DNA of 64,000 nt from Xanthostigma xanthostigma (Eukaryota; Arthropoda; Insecta; Raphidioptera; Raphidiidae), in assembly GCA_963575645.1 (NCBI GenBank), contig OY754475.1, positions 9,610,001-9,674,000 of the forward strand, read 5' to 3'. The position numbers and the translations under genes were made by a program. How positions within the stretch are numbered: the stretch's first letter is position 1; each line of letters begins with the position of its first letter. The notes under the pieces were generated by a model. It ran no database searches and had not been told where the DNA came from. It was given only the letters and a program-made list of their open reading frames with translations. Shown piece by piece: positions 20,103 to 31,025 of the stretch.

Positions 20103-21027
20103 GTCAATAGTGTTTGAAAAAAAGTTAATAAATGAAACATCATAAACATGGACGTGATTCATAATTTAATAACCTAGCCCGTGTTAGGAAGTGCCTCCGG
20201 TTGACCCTGCAGAAAAGTTGACGCGCCGCCACTGTACATTCCCCTATAAATGTTATCTGAAAGATTATTTCATGGCGATAATTCCGATCATTACTAAACA
20301 AATCGGACCATAAAAACTCAAACGCAACTGAAATGAAATCAAACAAAACGAAACGCTCAGAGTAACGTATAACGTGATGGTGTAGGCGCCGGGTATAGGC
20401 TATGTACTCGTTATGTGTGTACATTTCCGCATCCGGAGAACACATGTTATGCGACCTTTATCTAACTTTTAGATCTACCCTCGTACAACATCACTGCAGC
20501 AGGAGCGATGATATCTCTCGACAGGCCGCTCCATTGATCACAAGCGGACTATAGACTATCCAATCGAAGCGATGCAAGTCAGTTTTCTGTTTCGATTCGA
20601 GTCAAGCAGATGGAAAGAAATCAATTTTGTCATCTTTTGAGTATTTAAACATTTTCATTCTGTATTATTTGAAAAGAAAATAGGATACTTATGAAATATG
20701 TGGAATTCGACTGATTTTTGTTTTAAACGCGATTTTATGAAATTGTATAACTAACAAAAGAAATTATATTTAATTTTGGTTCATCAAGTCACTTATTTCA
20801 TTAAGTCACTTTAAATCACATAATTATAATAGCGTGGGTCATAAATTATTTGAGAGGATCCACGCTTTTGATGACATAATTAGTCATATTCTACTATTTA
20901 TGTCCTAATTACTGTTCTTACATAACCGCAGTGATTACAAAATTTATTCGGGCAGAAGTTAAGTAAAAATAACCTATCAACTGTTGTTTAGATGTCGTTT
21001 TCGTAACAATCCTATTACATTTTAGCA
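20103..21027. other. unassigned DNA
   Basis: A 101-codon minus-strand frame (20140-20445) has no domain I recognise. A weak inverted pair (GCGTGG / CCACGC) lies at 20831-20870. Nothing else seen. Confidence 0.35.
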
Positions 21028-21180
21028 AATAGTCGCGACCAGCTGTGATTCGTGTTTTTACGTATAACCTCAAAGCTGCTTGCTTGGAATTTATCTGTGC
21101 TTTTTATGCAATTAATAAGTAATTACATTATTAATGTATATAATAAGCATACTTACGACCGAGGTATGAAGAAAAAAAAT
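21028..21180. repeat. repeat copy related to 16905-17090
   Basis: Same order of motifs: AATAGTCGCGACCAGCTG, CCTCAAAGCTGCTTGC, TTATCTGTG and CGACCGAGGTATGAAGAAAA. It leads directly into the palindrome at 21181. Confidence 0.6.
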
Positions 21181-21303
21181 ATACCTACACCACACTGGCC
21201 GAGAGTTTGATATTCTTGCACTGCACAGTGCCCGATGCGAGCCTAGGGAATCAAAACGTGCAGTGCAAGAATATCAAACTTTCGGCCAGTGTGATGTAGG
21301 TAT
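21181..21303. repeat. palindrome with about 45-bp arms
   Basis: Left arm ATACCTACACCACACTGGCC and right arm GGCCAGTGTGATGTAGGTAT, with the inner arms TTTGATATTCTTGCACTGCA and its complement. The loop (about 21226-21258) holds CCCGATGCGAGCCTAGGG. The outer text CCAGTGTGGTGTAT recurs at 25064-25080, again beside family E. Confidence 0.8.
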
Positions 21304-22394
21304 ACCTACTATTTTAAGACAAGGGATTTACATTAGTTAAATACAAATTACATTTTTGATTTCGTGATTATAGGTTGACAAAAATATTGACGGTCCTCCA
21401 GCTGAAGTCATTTCAGTGCTTCCGCTGATTGGTCAGATGGAACGAGGCAACCTCTGTAGTCTATTAACTTTGGATGAGACTGACACGTTTTTTGTTTTAT
21501 TATCCTTATATAGAGTGGTTAATCTATAGTCGTCGCGTGCAATCAATGGCTTCTGATCCATCAGTCACATTCCGATGTTGTCGACGCTCGCAAAGTGTGA
21601 GTGTATTGTTTATCAGTAAGTACGTATAGTGCACCTCTACACGCCGGTCGGTAAAGTAGAGCCGTTATCATTCCTTGTAAGCCATACCATAAATACGTAT
21701 ACAACGCTTTCTCTCTCTCTCTCCTCTCTTAGTTGGTCCATAAACATTCCCGCCGAAGCCGTAACGACCGTTATTCAGACACGCCCACAACCCCGGCTTT
21801 CGTCCTCCTTCTCCCGATATATCAGTCACAACTACAGAGACAGGCACGCGATGTTGCTGCAGGGTTAAAGAACACAACATACTTGAAGTGGATCACCACA
21901 CTTAAAAATTATGTACGGAGCGGTTTTGGTGCGCATGAACAAAAGTAATTTAAGAATGGCGAAGTGTGTTTCTTTTCGACAAAAAAAAACAAAACTTTGA
22001 TGTGAAATATCTACTGGCGCGTTCGCATGGGAGTAAAAACGTGCAAATGCTGGGATGCTCGACACTGCTCTTGACACGTCTTATGTTTAATTTAGTTACT
22101 AGAATTATGTAAGATGGCAGCGCGAAAATGGGTAGACGCGTTGGTTTATAACATGGCTTTTGCTGTATATAATAATTATTCGCCGTAGAATTTTTTACAA
22201 TTCTGATAATTTTCATTGAATCTAAACCTAATTGTCAATGATCGTGACTTTTTTCCGATTTTTCTGAGCGATCCTTTTGATGATAAAAATGAGGAACAGC
22301 AATTTTTTAGCATTTTTCCCGAAAAATGTTTAAAAATAGTCAATAAATAAACAATATAGTCAAATCTTTGATTAATGTCTGACCAGAACTCTTC
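21304..22394. other. unassigned DNA with promoter-like text
   Basis: A TATATAG at 21507 and CT-rich run (21709-21728) are present. Overlapping frames of about 70-85 codons on both strands (21629-22077) have no recognisable domain. Not called as a gene. Confidence 0.35.
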
Positions 22395-22667
22395 AATAAA
22401 TAAAATTATCGACCAATTTTTCAGACAAATTGACAAAAAATATAAAAATTAATACATTAACGTTTTGGTCCGGGTTTGGATCTTCTTCAGAACCGATCTA
22501 AAAAATATAAAAATCAATTAATAATTAATTAGTTTCTAATTAGTTTTTGAAAAAAAATTGCTTTTTTAATTATCAAATATTGAAAAAATAATAACGTTAA
22601 TCTATTAATTTTTATATTATTTGTTAATATATTTGTCTGAAAAATTGGTCGATAATTTTATTTATTA
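22395..22667. mobile_element. hairpin MITE, family M, copy M2
   Basis: The terminal inverted repeats AATAAATAAAATTATCGACC / GGTCGATAATTTTATTTATT extend into TTTTTCAGACAAATTGA and its complement. The interior holds AACGTTTTGGTCCGGGTTTGG-ATCTTCTTCAG. (Longest motif shown in two parts.) A sister copy lies at 62546-62700 and a half copy at 14380-14500. No coding capacity. Confidence 0.75.
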
Positions 22668-22682
22668 AACAATATAGTGTTG

Positions 22683-23072
22683 AATCCGTAGTGGGGAGAG
22701 CACTAGACTCGAATTCGGGAGGTGCCGGGTGCGAATCCCGGCGGGGGCAGATGTGGCTGGGACTTTTTTCTGCTGCCTCTCGCCGATAAACGGTAATTCC
22801 TGTACCTACCGGCTATCTTGTTGAGGTTTTCCATGGTTCCCCTCAATAATTCCAGATAAATATCGAGATGGTTCCTTAATCAAGGCTATGGCCGAATACC
22901 TGTCAAACTCCTATGCTCAAAAGCTGCCTATCTTATCCTAACTTCCTAACAATTCCTTCATTGGCCTATTGCTATTAATTAAGTGGAAGTTTAAAAATGT
23001 AGAAAATAACGGGAAGTATGATAGATGGAATGGCGTCTGTTATGACATAAAGTCGAAAAACGGACGCTAAAC
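22683..23072 (+). mobile_element. tRNA-derived SINE, copy S2
   Basis: The head has an A-box-like GTAGTGGGGAGAGCAC and a B-box GGTGCGAATCCC about 45 bases on. The body (CAGATGTGGCTGGGACTTTT, GGTTTTCCATGG, GAGATGGTTCCTT, GCGTCTGTTATGACATAAAG) matches S1 and S3. It sits directly after hairpin element M2. The tail is eroded and no target duplication is clear. Confidence 0.85.
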
Positions 23073-23635
23073 ATTTTTTTCTATTTAGCAAATTACCCCC
23101 TGAAATTTACCCCCAGAATCAAAATTGAATTGTTTATACTTTTCGTCTGTATCTAAGCCACCACACTACTCTCTCTATCTACCAAATTTCAAATTGTTAC
23201 GTCAAACAGACGGACGGACGGATGGGGACCGAAGTGATTCCATAAGTGTTCTGTTTCGCACGGAATACTTAAAAAAAAACTGTAGTTAAAAAAATTAAAG
23301 CGTTATTTCTTGACGCAGTTCTAATGAGGCATTTGAAAATTAAAAAATCTAAACTTTTTATTGCAGTTAATAAAAAAAATATCTTCATAAACGCATAGCT
23401 CAACGTGATGCATGTTATAACGTGTGTAATTTATACACAACACGCTCTCGACCGTGCTAAAATAATGCTCAGTCTCTCAGAGAGATTCGCTTGTGAACGG
23501 ACCGCGTGTAATTATTATATAACCCTGGTCAAAAAGTCAAAGTGGTCTATGACGAATTTTTCTTAAGGTAATTCGATCAACGAAACAATGTCCAGATAAA
23601 TTATAAAATAAATAAAAAAAAGTTTTAATAAGTAC
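23073..23635. other. unassigned DNA
   Basis: 23110-23270 ('accaaatttcaaattgttacg', GGACGGACGGATGGGGACC) resembles eroded RTE/Helitron-type repeat text. No boundaries. Confidence 0.35.
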
Positions 23636-23861
23636 CACGTTTTTAAAACGAACTAAAAAGTATAAAATAATTTTTTAAGTTGTAGGATTTGAATCGAAAA
23701 ACGTGGGGTGCATGCGAAAGTTATATAAAGAAATGTACAGAGTAGCTGTCAATGAAAAAATCTATTGATGAGATAAAACGAATATAGCGCCCCGCTTCTT
23801 CGTTTCAAATCCTACAAGTTAAAAGGATATTTTATACTTTTTAGTTCATTTTAAAAACGTG
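23636..23861. mobile_element. foldback MITE (GAACTAAAAAGT family), copy 1
   Basis: Left arm CACGTTTTTAAAACGAACTA and right arm TAGTTCATTTTAAAAACGTG continue inward through TTTGAATCGAAAAACG and its complement. The same arm text (GAACTAAAAAGT...TAAAATAATTTT) bounds the element at 52744-52981, so the two are one family. Interior TGCATGCG and 'atatagcgccccgcttcttcg' are not shared. Confidence 0.7.
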
Positions 23862-23962
23862 AAAAATTAAAAAAAAATTTAATCATTATTTTTATTTTCT
23901 TCTTTTTAGTTAATAAAAACGTGGTAAAAACAAAAATACGTCGTAAAAAATGAAAATACTAT

Positions 23963-24036
23963 ATGACCCATGGGGGGTCGAACCCCCGACCTTCGCGCTG
24001 GTAGCACGACGCTCTATCCAACTGAGTTACGTCGGA
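23963..24036 (-). pseudogene. tRNA-like sequence, not an intact gene
   Basis: On the minus strand, TAACTCAGTTGGATAGAGCG forms a D arm, TCGTG-CTACCAG-CGCGA a good anticodon arm (loop would present ACC), and GGGGGTTCGACCCCCC a T arm with B box. The acceptor halves (GTCCGAC and ATGGGTC) do not pair. It is either a tRNA pseudogene or the head of a SINE. Folding software would settle it. Confidence 0.6.
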
Positions 24037-25138
24037 CAATTGCTAAGCGTTGTACAACGGTAAATAAGTCGGAATGAATTATATGTATTTATTAAAATGT
24101 CTTTCTTTCTTGTATTATTTTCTATTTTATTTTAGTATTTTCTCGCATTGTCAGCTAATTCTGAGTTATGTTAAAAATTTCAAGTCTCTATCTAATCAGG
24201 AAGTTAGTTTACAATTAGTTACAAAGTTCGGCCCGAGAAACACTAAAAGCAATATAAACGTGGTTATAAAATATAAAATTTTAATCTCATGTACAATATT
24301 GTTAAAAAAAATCGGGTCGCGGTGCCAAACCCTGCCGACAATAAGCTTATCTACTATTACACCGTGGCTTTATGACAAAGCAAGTTAAATAAAAAATTAT
24401 AAAAATGGTGATAAGATAAGATTTCTGATGCAGTTCAAGTCTAGTTTCGAATTATCTACTACGCACGCCAATTTGTGTCGCGTCACGTCGCTCGAAACAG
24501 CCGCGCCACAGATACGCGCGTAGACTGTACACTCTAATACGATTAAATGATTTAGAATCCAGAATACTGGCGGGTGCGAGCGAGACGAACGCACAGTCTT
24601 GACGGCGTGCGTCAGAGAGAGACGCGCATAGCAACACACAGTTGCCTGTTTATACAAAACATGGGGATTTGAACGTATAAATTTTCATTAGCATAATATT
24701 ACAATTTGCATAGATTATTGTTAGAGGAGAAAGTTATTGCAACAATAACCGCAACAATGGTTTATGTTAACAGACAAACTATCGCACCAAATGGCCGTGT
24801 ACTTGTAAATATATATTCCAATATCGGGATGACGAATGAGGCCTTCACAGTGTGAGACGGGGCTCCCTCCTCTCAAAAGTCTTTACGTATGCATAGGTAA
24901 ATATCGGACAGCACATTGCAATACAAAGTTTGGCGTAAAATATCGCGCACACTTGTCTGGCATGAACCTGGACGACCAGCACAGCACGGAGCCCAGCACG
25001 CGCCATGGTGCCTGAGGCGAAACCGAGGGCATCATGAAGCGCAGGGCAAGGTTATCACACCTTCGGCCAGTGTGGTGTATACTATTTTTCTTCATACTTC
25101 AGTCGTAGGCACGCTTATTAAAAACATTAAATAATAAA
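24037..25138. other. unassigned DNA with a CpG-rich patch
   Basis: 24430-24660 is CpG-rich and not visibly repeated (GTCGCGTCACGTCGCTCG). 24900-25080 resembles repeat text bordering family E. Overlapping frames on both strands of these patches suggest none is coding. Confidence 0.35.
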
Positions 25139-25862
25139 TGGGTAGTATTTAAACGAGTGACTGTAAATTACAATTTTGAGTGACAAAAATAACCAATTTG
25201 GGTTACTGTATTACTAAGTGAGCGACTGACTGCGCTTGACGAGAAAATAATCTGTTGGGTGACTAAATTACTAAGTGAGCGACTAAATTACTAAGTGAGC
25301 GACTAAATTACTAAGTTGTTAATAGTTAATTGTTTGAATAGAATTGCGTTCTCTAAAAAATATATATTTAATTGACTGTCAATTAAATATACATTTTTTA
25401 GAAAACGCAGTTCTATTTAATGGACTATTTAATTCGCATACCCCGTTATCGTTCACCCCGGAATTGTTTTTTAAAAACTCCACATTTGCCCCTTCCCGTT
25501 TCACAGCGAGACAATTCGCATACCCCTTTATCGTTCACCCCGGAATTATTTTTTTTAAAAACTCCCTCTTTGCCCATCGCGTTTCACTGCGAAATAATTC
25601 GCATACCCCTTTATCAAAAAAAGCGGTGGTTTTCAATCTTCATGAAAATGTGAGTTTTAAGTTGTAGTCTCAAAGTGAAAAAAAAATAAAAAGTAAAAAC
25701 AAAAGAAGATATCTGCTTCAAAATTACTTAGTAATTTAGTCGCTCACTTAGTAATTTATTCACCCAACTATTATTTTAATATCTCAAGTTATTAAAACAG
25801 TATCTCATCATCAGCTGTCACCAAATTTTTTTTTATTCGACCGTTTTATAATTCCCCATAAA
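25139..25862. mobile_element. Foldback-like element, family E, copy 2
   Basis: Same left edge (GGGTAGTATTTAAACGAGTG) and right edge (TTTTATAATTCCCC) as copy 1. Here the left arm has three tandem copies of a 20-bp unit, ACTAAGTGAGCGACTAAATT (25257-25318), and the right arm holds its complement (25723-25768). The central hairpin is at 25322-25425. The internal block ATTCGCATACCCC...CACCCCGGAATT occurs three times instead of four to five. Arms of short tandem repeats that vary in number are what Foldback/Galileo elements show. Confidence 0.7.
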
Positions 25863-26519
25863 TAATTACGTATTAATTACATAAAAACACAGGTAAATTC
25901 CAAGCAAGCTTTGAATTTTTACGTAAATACACAAATGACAGCTAAAATGTAATAGGGTTGCATCTAAACAACAGTTGATTAGTTGTTTTTGCTTTACGAC
26001 CGCCCGAACGTACGAACTTTCCGTATTTGGGCGTGTAATCCCATCAAGGAATAAATGTTAGACTTTCTGCCTTACAATTGGTGCCAAAAGTAGGCATTTT
26101 CGATCGAGATATGAAGAAAAAATTATGTTATCGTTAGTGTTTCCGTAATGAAAACATGAGAGCACAAATATTTTTTTTTTTAAAATAAGAGAATTGCTTT
26201 ACAAATGCGTTACAACTTCATCTAAGCCCTAAGGAGTCGATGGGTGTTTTAAAATTTAATTTATTTTTAATTTATCTTTCGGCGAAAGCAACTTTGTTTA
26301 TGCAAACTGCGCAGATCGATAAAATACAATTTGTCCGCTGAGGATTAGTTTTTACTATTTTGCATATAGTGTTGCGGCTGAGTTTAACAGTGGCGTAGAA
26401 CATTATTTGTGATAACAAAAATAAACAGGCTTACAAAACTCGTTTAATAGATAAAATATGTAATATTGGTAATTTTTTTTTTAATAATACTTGGCAGTTT
26501 TTGTAAGAGAAAAATATTG
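25863..26519. other. unassigned DNA beside family E
   Basis: 25865-25960 is an inverted piece of the 16905/21028 repeat. The rest is AT-rich without recognisable features. Confidence 0.35.
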
Positions 26520-27054
26520 ACATATTTTATAATAAAGAAAATATAATTTATTTTAACGCGTGCGGTGACACGGGTAACGGCTAGTATTAAATATTATTTT
26601 TGCTATTCGTTTGCATTGTTACGTATTGCATTGTCACCAATGCTTCTCAGCTACCTAACTGCTTTCTTTTTTATTAATTTTCAAAATATTTCAGAAAAAA
26701 CTATTTCATAAAACTTTCTAGGAACATAAATAGAATAATAAACCGTTGTAATAAGTATACCACTATAAGGCAAAAAAACAAAGTTATAGCATATATCACG
26801 TCTGCGCATGCGCCGATTTTCTCCAAAAAAAAAATAGAGCTCTTCATATTTACAAATCAAACATCCTTCTAAAATTTCGTTTCAATCCGCTAATCCGTTT
26901 GACCTGTATCGTGCTCACAGACAAACATACGAAGAAATGCAAAGACTTTTTCTAAAATTTTGTTTTTTTAGACTCTGGGGACCGCAAAACAAAAAGAATT
27001 TGTAAAATTCCGAAATGTGAATTTGGACCCATTTGTGGAATTTGAATGGTATAA
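26520..27054 (-). repeat. repeat family F, copy 2 (diverged)
   Basis: Reverse orientation to copy 1. Contains CGGGTAACGGCTAGTATT, GCGCATGCGCCGATTTTC and TTTGACCTGTATCGTGCTCA. The right edge is a decayed version of the TACCATTCC palindrome. Confidence 0.65.
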
Positions 27055-27166
27055 ATGACTTAGTTCTGCGATGACAAAAATGGTGTCACCATCTCTCGGT
27101 GTACAAATGAAAAGCCGAAATGCAATTATATTCCTGTAAACAAAACTTTTTAGTAAATCGTCTGTC
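27055..27166. repeat. single diverged unit of the 223-bp repeat
   Basis: Matches the array at 5438-6340 (CACCATCTCTCGGTG, TGAAAAGCCGAAATG and TATTCCTGTAAACAAA). It continues after the hAT element at 28035 with GATCTACCGATAGCTTCGAT, matching the array's right flank at 6348-6366. The hAT therefore landed in an existing unit. Confidence 0.7.
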
Positions 27167-27174
27167 TTACGAAC

Positions 27175-28026
27175 TAGGGATGTTGAAAAAGTATCGTTAT
27201 ATCGATGTATCGATATTTTTAATTTAAAACATCGATATATTTTGATCCGATATATAGATACAAAATATCCAATATCGAACATTGTATCAAAAAAGATATA
27301 TTTTTTTTATTTATGTAACTAAAGTTACTAGAATCCAAAACCGTAAGTGATACTTTCGCTACCGGAATACTGGTTTGCCTAATATAATGAATAGGTTTAA
27401 AAATATTAGTTAGAAGGTAGCTTTTTAGTTTTTGATATTTTTGTAATTATTATATTGCCTTATAAAAAGAAATACTGGTAAAAATACCTACATTTCTTTG
27501 AGATTTTTGTACATTAAAATAATGTACATTTTGTATAAAAATTACTATTGATAATATTAAGCTAAATACACTATTATTTTAAAAACGCAAAATCTTTTGA
27601 AAATTTGACCGATATATCGATATTTTTTCCTCGATATATCGACGTCGATATTGATATTTTTTATAAATATCGATATATCGATATTTTTTCCTCGATATAT
27701 TGACGTCGATATTGATATTTTTTATAAATATCGATACATCGGTATATCGATATTTTTTCCTCGATACATCGACGTCGATATTCGATACATTGATATATCG
27801 ATATTTTTTCCTCGATATATCGACGTCGATATTGATATTTTTTATAAATATCGATACATCGGTATATCGATATTTTTTCCTCGATATATCAACGTCGATA
27901 TTGATATTTTTTATAAATATCGATACATCGGTATATCGATATTTTTTCCTCGATATATCGACGTCGATATTGATATTTTTATAAATATCGATATATCGAT
28001 ATTTATTTTCACTTCGGACATCCCTA
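27175..28026. mobile_element. hAT-superfamily element with TATCGATA-rich interior
   Basis: The termini are TAGGGATGT and ACATCCCTA. The flanks are exact 8-bp copies of TTACGAAC (27167-27174 and 28027-28034), the hAT signature. The right half (27612-28000) is a tandem array of about 60-bp units built from the palindromes ATATATCGATAT and CGACGTCG with CGATATTTTTTCCTCGATA spacers, five to six units. The left end also has TATCGATGTATCGATA. These repeats keep several frames open on both strands (up to 209 codons), but the residues (Arg/Tyr/Ile/Asp) are by-products. Non-autonomous at 852 bp. Confidence 0.88.
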
Positions 28027-28065
28027 TTACGAACGCGGCGATCTACCGATAGCTTCGATTTGCTT

Positions 28066-28326
28066 AAAAATGGGTAAAACCATTTTTTTCGGATTACTGT
28101 TCTGGTGGAAGCAACGGGTAGGATCGCGGGTATTTGCATATACGCCGCTGATGTCGGTATCGAGAGATGCACATCTATCGTGGTGGCAATGTCTGTTTTT
28201 AAGTGCACACCGGAGTCAATCCTCCATAGAAATACTCCGGCGTGCCAGTGTCGAAGTTGTTTTGTGTTGCCCCGACGGCCCGTCCTTATTGGCTGGTTCC
28301 AACAATCAACGCTGCTAGCCAGCGAT
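28066..28326. other. unassigned, GC-richer stretch
   Basis: Open in two plus frames and one minus frame with text such as GTCTGTTTTTAAGTGCACAC and GCCCCGACGGCCCG. No domain recognised. It may be a fragment of a retroelement or single-copy DNA. Confidence 0.3.
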
Positions 28327-29267
28327 TAAAAGCTCTAAAAGAGTTCAAAGCTGAATACATTTTAATTTCAATTTGATTACTTAAGAAGGTTGATGCGTTA
28401 CAGCCCCAATCAAAAGTAAGTCGAAAACTAAATGGGAACTTTTCCATAATAAATTTTTACAAAAGGTTATAAGTCGATGATATCAATAAATTATTGTCCT
28501 AAAGGCATAGATAAATATTTTTTTTTTAATATTAATTATTTCAGTATTTTACTTAATGGACTAACTTTTTAATTTTTTGCACAAAGTTAGGTTAAAAAAA
28601 ATAAATTTATGTAAATAGCTGTATTTTACATATTTTTTGCAGTAAATAATTAAAAAAAGAAATTAGAAGTAATGAAAATTAAAATTTAATCATTAAAAAG
28701 TTGAAAATTCAGTTAAAATTGTTAAAATTGTCAAGAATAAAAGTCCATAATCGAAAAGTGCTAAGGTTTAATCATTTTTTTTATTGATTAAAAGTCTCCA
28801 AATAAATTGGAAAAAATATTAAAATATGCGTAAGACATCCGTGCTTTACATAGTTAGTTTTCGGAACTGCTGACATTATTTGGTTATTTGCAAAAAATTA
28901 AAATGTACCGTTTGCATGCTAGGTTGACATATTTTCCATAAGACTACATGTAAAAGTTTTTTTTAATTTTTAACTTTATAAATCTCTTAATGATTTTGGA
29001 TTTTTTACAGAAAATTTTGCCATAAAAAAATATATTAAAAAAACTTTATTTCAGATTTTTTTCATTATCTTCGTTTAACGCCTCAACCTCCTTAATATTA
29101 TTTTAAATACTTTCTTTCGGGATGAAATATCACAAAGTTCTAAATTGGGCCCTATGATGGTACTGATTTGTAAAATTTCAACCCGAAAAAAAGTACTTAA
29201 AACAATATTAAGTAATCAAATTAAAATTCAGATTTATTCAACTCTGAACTCTTTTAGACCTTTTTAG
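28327..29267. mobile_element. element with about 55-bp inverted repeats
   Basis: AAAAGCTCTAAAAGAGTTCA...TTTCAATTTGATTACTTAAG (28329-28385) is inverted at 29209-29265 (TTAAGTAATCAAATTAAAAT...GAACTCTTTTAGACC). Inside lies a piece of family D (about 28632-28765, shared with 34967-35365). No target duplication or coding frame. Confidence 0.5.
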
Positions 29268-30280
29268 AAACCCTACAAAGGGGCTTTAAGGTTCAAAATC
29301 GAGCTGTAGGGACGTGTGAAGTATCGATTAGTGAAATTTCTCTTCAAAATGAATATTTTAGGTAAAAGTAAGTCAATCATTTCAGATTTAGATATTTATT
29401 GTACAGGGCCTATTTTTAGGTCTTTCTTAGGAGCACTACATAGAATACGAGAATTAAAAAAATACTAAGACGTATTCGTATGTAAAATTTTCCGCAGCTT
29501 GAAATAAAAAGTATGGTTCCCATTTAAAATTTCAAAGTTGGGCTTTAATCTAATTTTGCCATTCGATAGACAGGAAAAAATTATTAAAAAAAAATATTTT
29601 AACATTTTTAGTCCGGTGTTCCCGATAAGAAATATTAAGCTGTTTCGGGACTTTTGAAACACTCTGTCTATATGTGTCAAATGTCAATATTTTTAAAGCT
29701 TAATTGGCTGGATTTTTTTACAAAGGGATGATAAACTGTAAGTAGTTTAATTGAAGCGTTCAAAATATTCGAATTAACGAAACCGAAATGCACTTTGTGA
29801 CTGCAATACGTTGAGGTGGTTCGAACATTCGAGAAGCAGCCGGCTCGTAAATCAGCGTGGAGCGAAACAAAGCGGTGAGAAGGTTTTGTCCGATTCAAAG
29901 GTGTTCTCTCTTTTCTATATATAACAAAACCGAAAACAACAAAGCTGCACGGCTGTACGGTAAGCTTACAAGTTACAACACAAAAAGCACTGTGCAAAGC
30001 ACATTCAAGTTATTGACTAGCCATACATGATTTTGCGATTTTATGTTCTATCGAGTACCAATATCAAAAGCTATTATTTCTAATCGCAATCGTAAAATTT
30101 AATTATTGTTCGTATTCAAAGTTTCAAATAAGAAAATTACCTTCGGTGAATCATCCAACAATTACTGTGCCATCATAGTTCGAACGCACTGTACAAATTA
30201 TACAGAGTTTCGTGTAAGATAATGAGCTGTTCTTGGCATGTGTCGTAGATACTTAATAGAATCTCGACAACTGGGTTAAT
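29268..30280. other. unassigned AT-rich DNA
   Basis: Minus-strand frames of 71 and 106 codons (29465-29997) show no domain. No repeat ends. Confidence 0.35.
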
Positions 30281-30282
30281 TA

Positions 30283-30963
30283 CAGTGGACCCCCGGTAAT
30301 CCGGCCCCTGTCTAATCCGGCACCCCCTGTAATCCGACATGGTCTATTATTTATTAGGCTTAGCACACATGAAGAGCGTTCAACGCGCGTTGGCCCAACG
30401 CGCGTTTACAATTTCTATACAATTGTATATAACTGTTTACATGATAACGCGCGTTGGTGGCGCGTTGAACGCGTGTTGGTGGCGCGTTGAACGCGCGTTA
30501 TCATGTAAACAGTTATATACAATTGTATAGAAATTGTAAACGCGCATTGGGCCAACGCGCGTTGAACGCCTCTCATATAAACTAGGCCTTATTGAATATT
30601 TTTTTGACAATCTTCGCTAATGCATGCTTGAACAAGTTATAACTTGTACGCACCGCCACTATTGTGCTCGACGCGTAGGGTATTGTTTTGATTCTGATTT
30701 CTTAGTTTGAATTTGAAGTTTGAAGAAGATAGCGGTGCGGTCTAGCGTGTGTTCATTGTTTACTGTTTATTCATTGTGTAATACGTATTCGTACCTAGTA
30801 ATGTCGTCACAAGCTCAGAAGCGAAAGTACAAAACACTGACAATTAAAGAAAAATGTGATATTTATTTATTTTACTATAGGCAGTACCTACTCTATAATC
30901 CGACAAATTCGATAGTCCGACACTGCCCTGCAAAATGTTTGTCTGATTACCGGGGGTCCACTG
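30283..30963 (+). mobile_element. deleted Tigger/pogo-type DNA transposon
   Basis: Terminal inverted repeats CAGTGGACCCCCGGTAATCC and its complement GATTACCGGGGGTCCACTG, with TA on each side (30281-30282 and 30964-30965). This is the pogo/Tigger pattern (CAGT start, TA duplication). The interior keeps only the beginning of a transposase frame and a second copy of subterminal ATAATCCGACAAA-type text at about 30892. The bulk of the gene is deleted. A GC-rich hairpin MITE (30357-30588) is nested in its left part. Confidence 0.85.
30357..30588. mobile_element. GC-rich foldback MITE (CGCGCGTT family), copy 2
   Basis: 232 bp, inverted relative to copy 1 (2451-2779). The ends GGCTTAGCACACATGAAGAG and CTCATATAAACTAGGCC are flanked by TTA (30354-30356 and 30589-30591), a TWA duplication as made by PIF/Harbinger transposases. 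The whole element is one near-perfect hairpin with the centre GGTGGCGCGTTGAACGCG duplicated. It is inserted in the Tigger at 30283-30963, so it is younger. Confidence 0.82.
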
Positions 30964-30998
30964 TATTAGCGTCATTCAATGCTGGATTAAGTAAATAA
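30801..30998 (+). pseudogene. Tigger/CENP-B-type transposase, N-terminal remnant
   Basis: The frame starts MSSQAQKRKYKTLTIKEKCD, the opening of the psq/CENP-B N-terminal helix-turn-helix found in Tigger/jerky transposases (an S/K/R-rich start, then TLTIKEKC.I). After about 25 residues homology is lost, because the internal deletion joins it to the right terminal region of the element, and the frame runs out at 30998. The DDE catalytic domain is missing. DNA binding is the only function the fragment could hint at. Confidence 0.7.
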
Positions 30999-31025
30999 TA
31001 CAAACAGCGCTTTTCTCCAGCTTTT

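Noticed and set aside
21507..21870. Promoter and 5' exon
   Set aside because: A lone TATATAG and CT run without a consistent start site, exon frame or splice donor.
23963..24036. Functional tRNA gene
   Set aside because: D, anticodon and T arms are good but the acceptor halves do not pair. Likewise 14978-15050 and 33374-33450 sit inside Helentrons with degraded stems.
27579..28208. 209-codon minus-strand frame rich in Arg, Tyr, Ile and Asp, with long plus-strand frames opposite
   Set aside because: Both strands are open because the hAT element's array is self-complementary and lacks stop triplets; no start context or domain.
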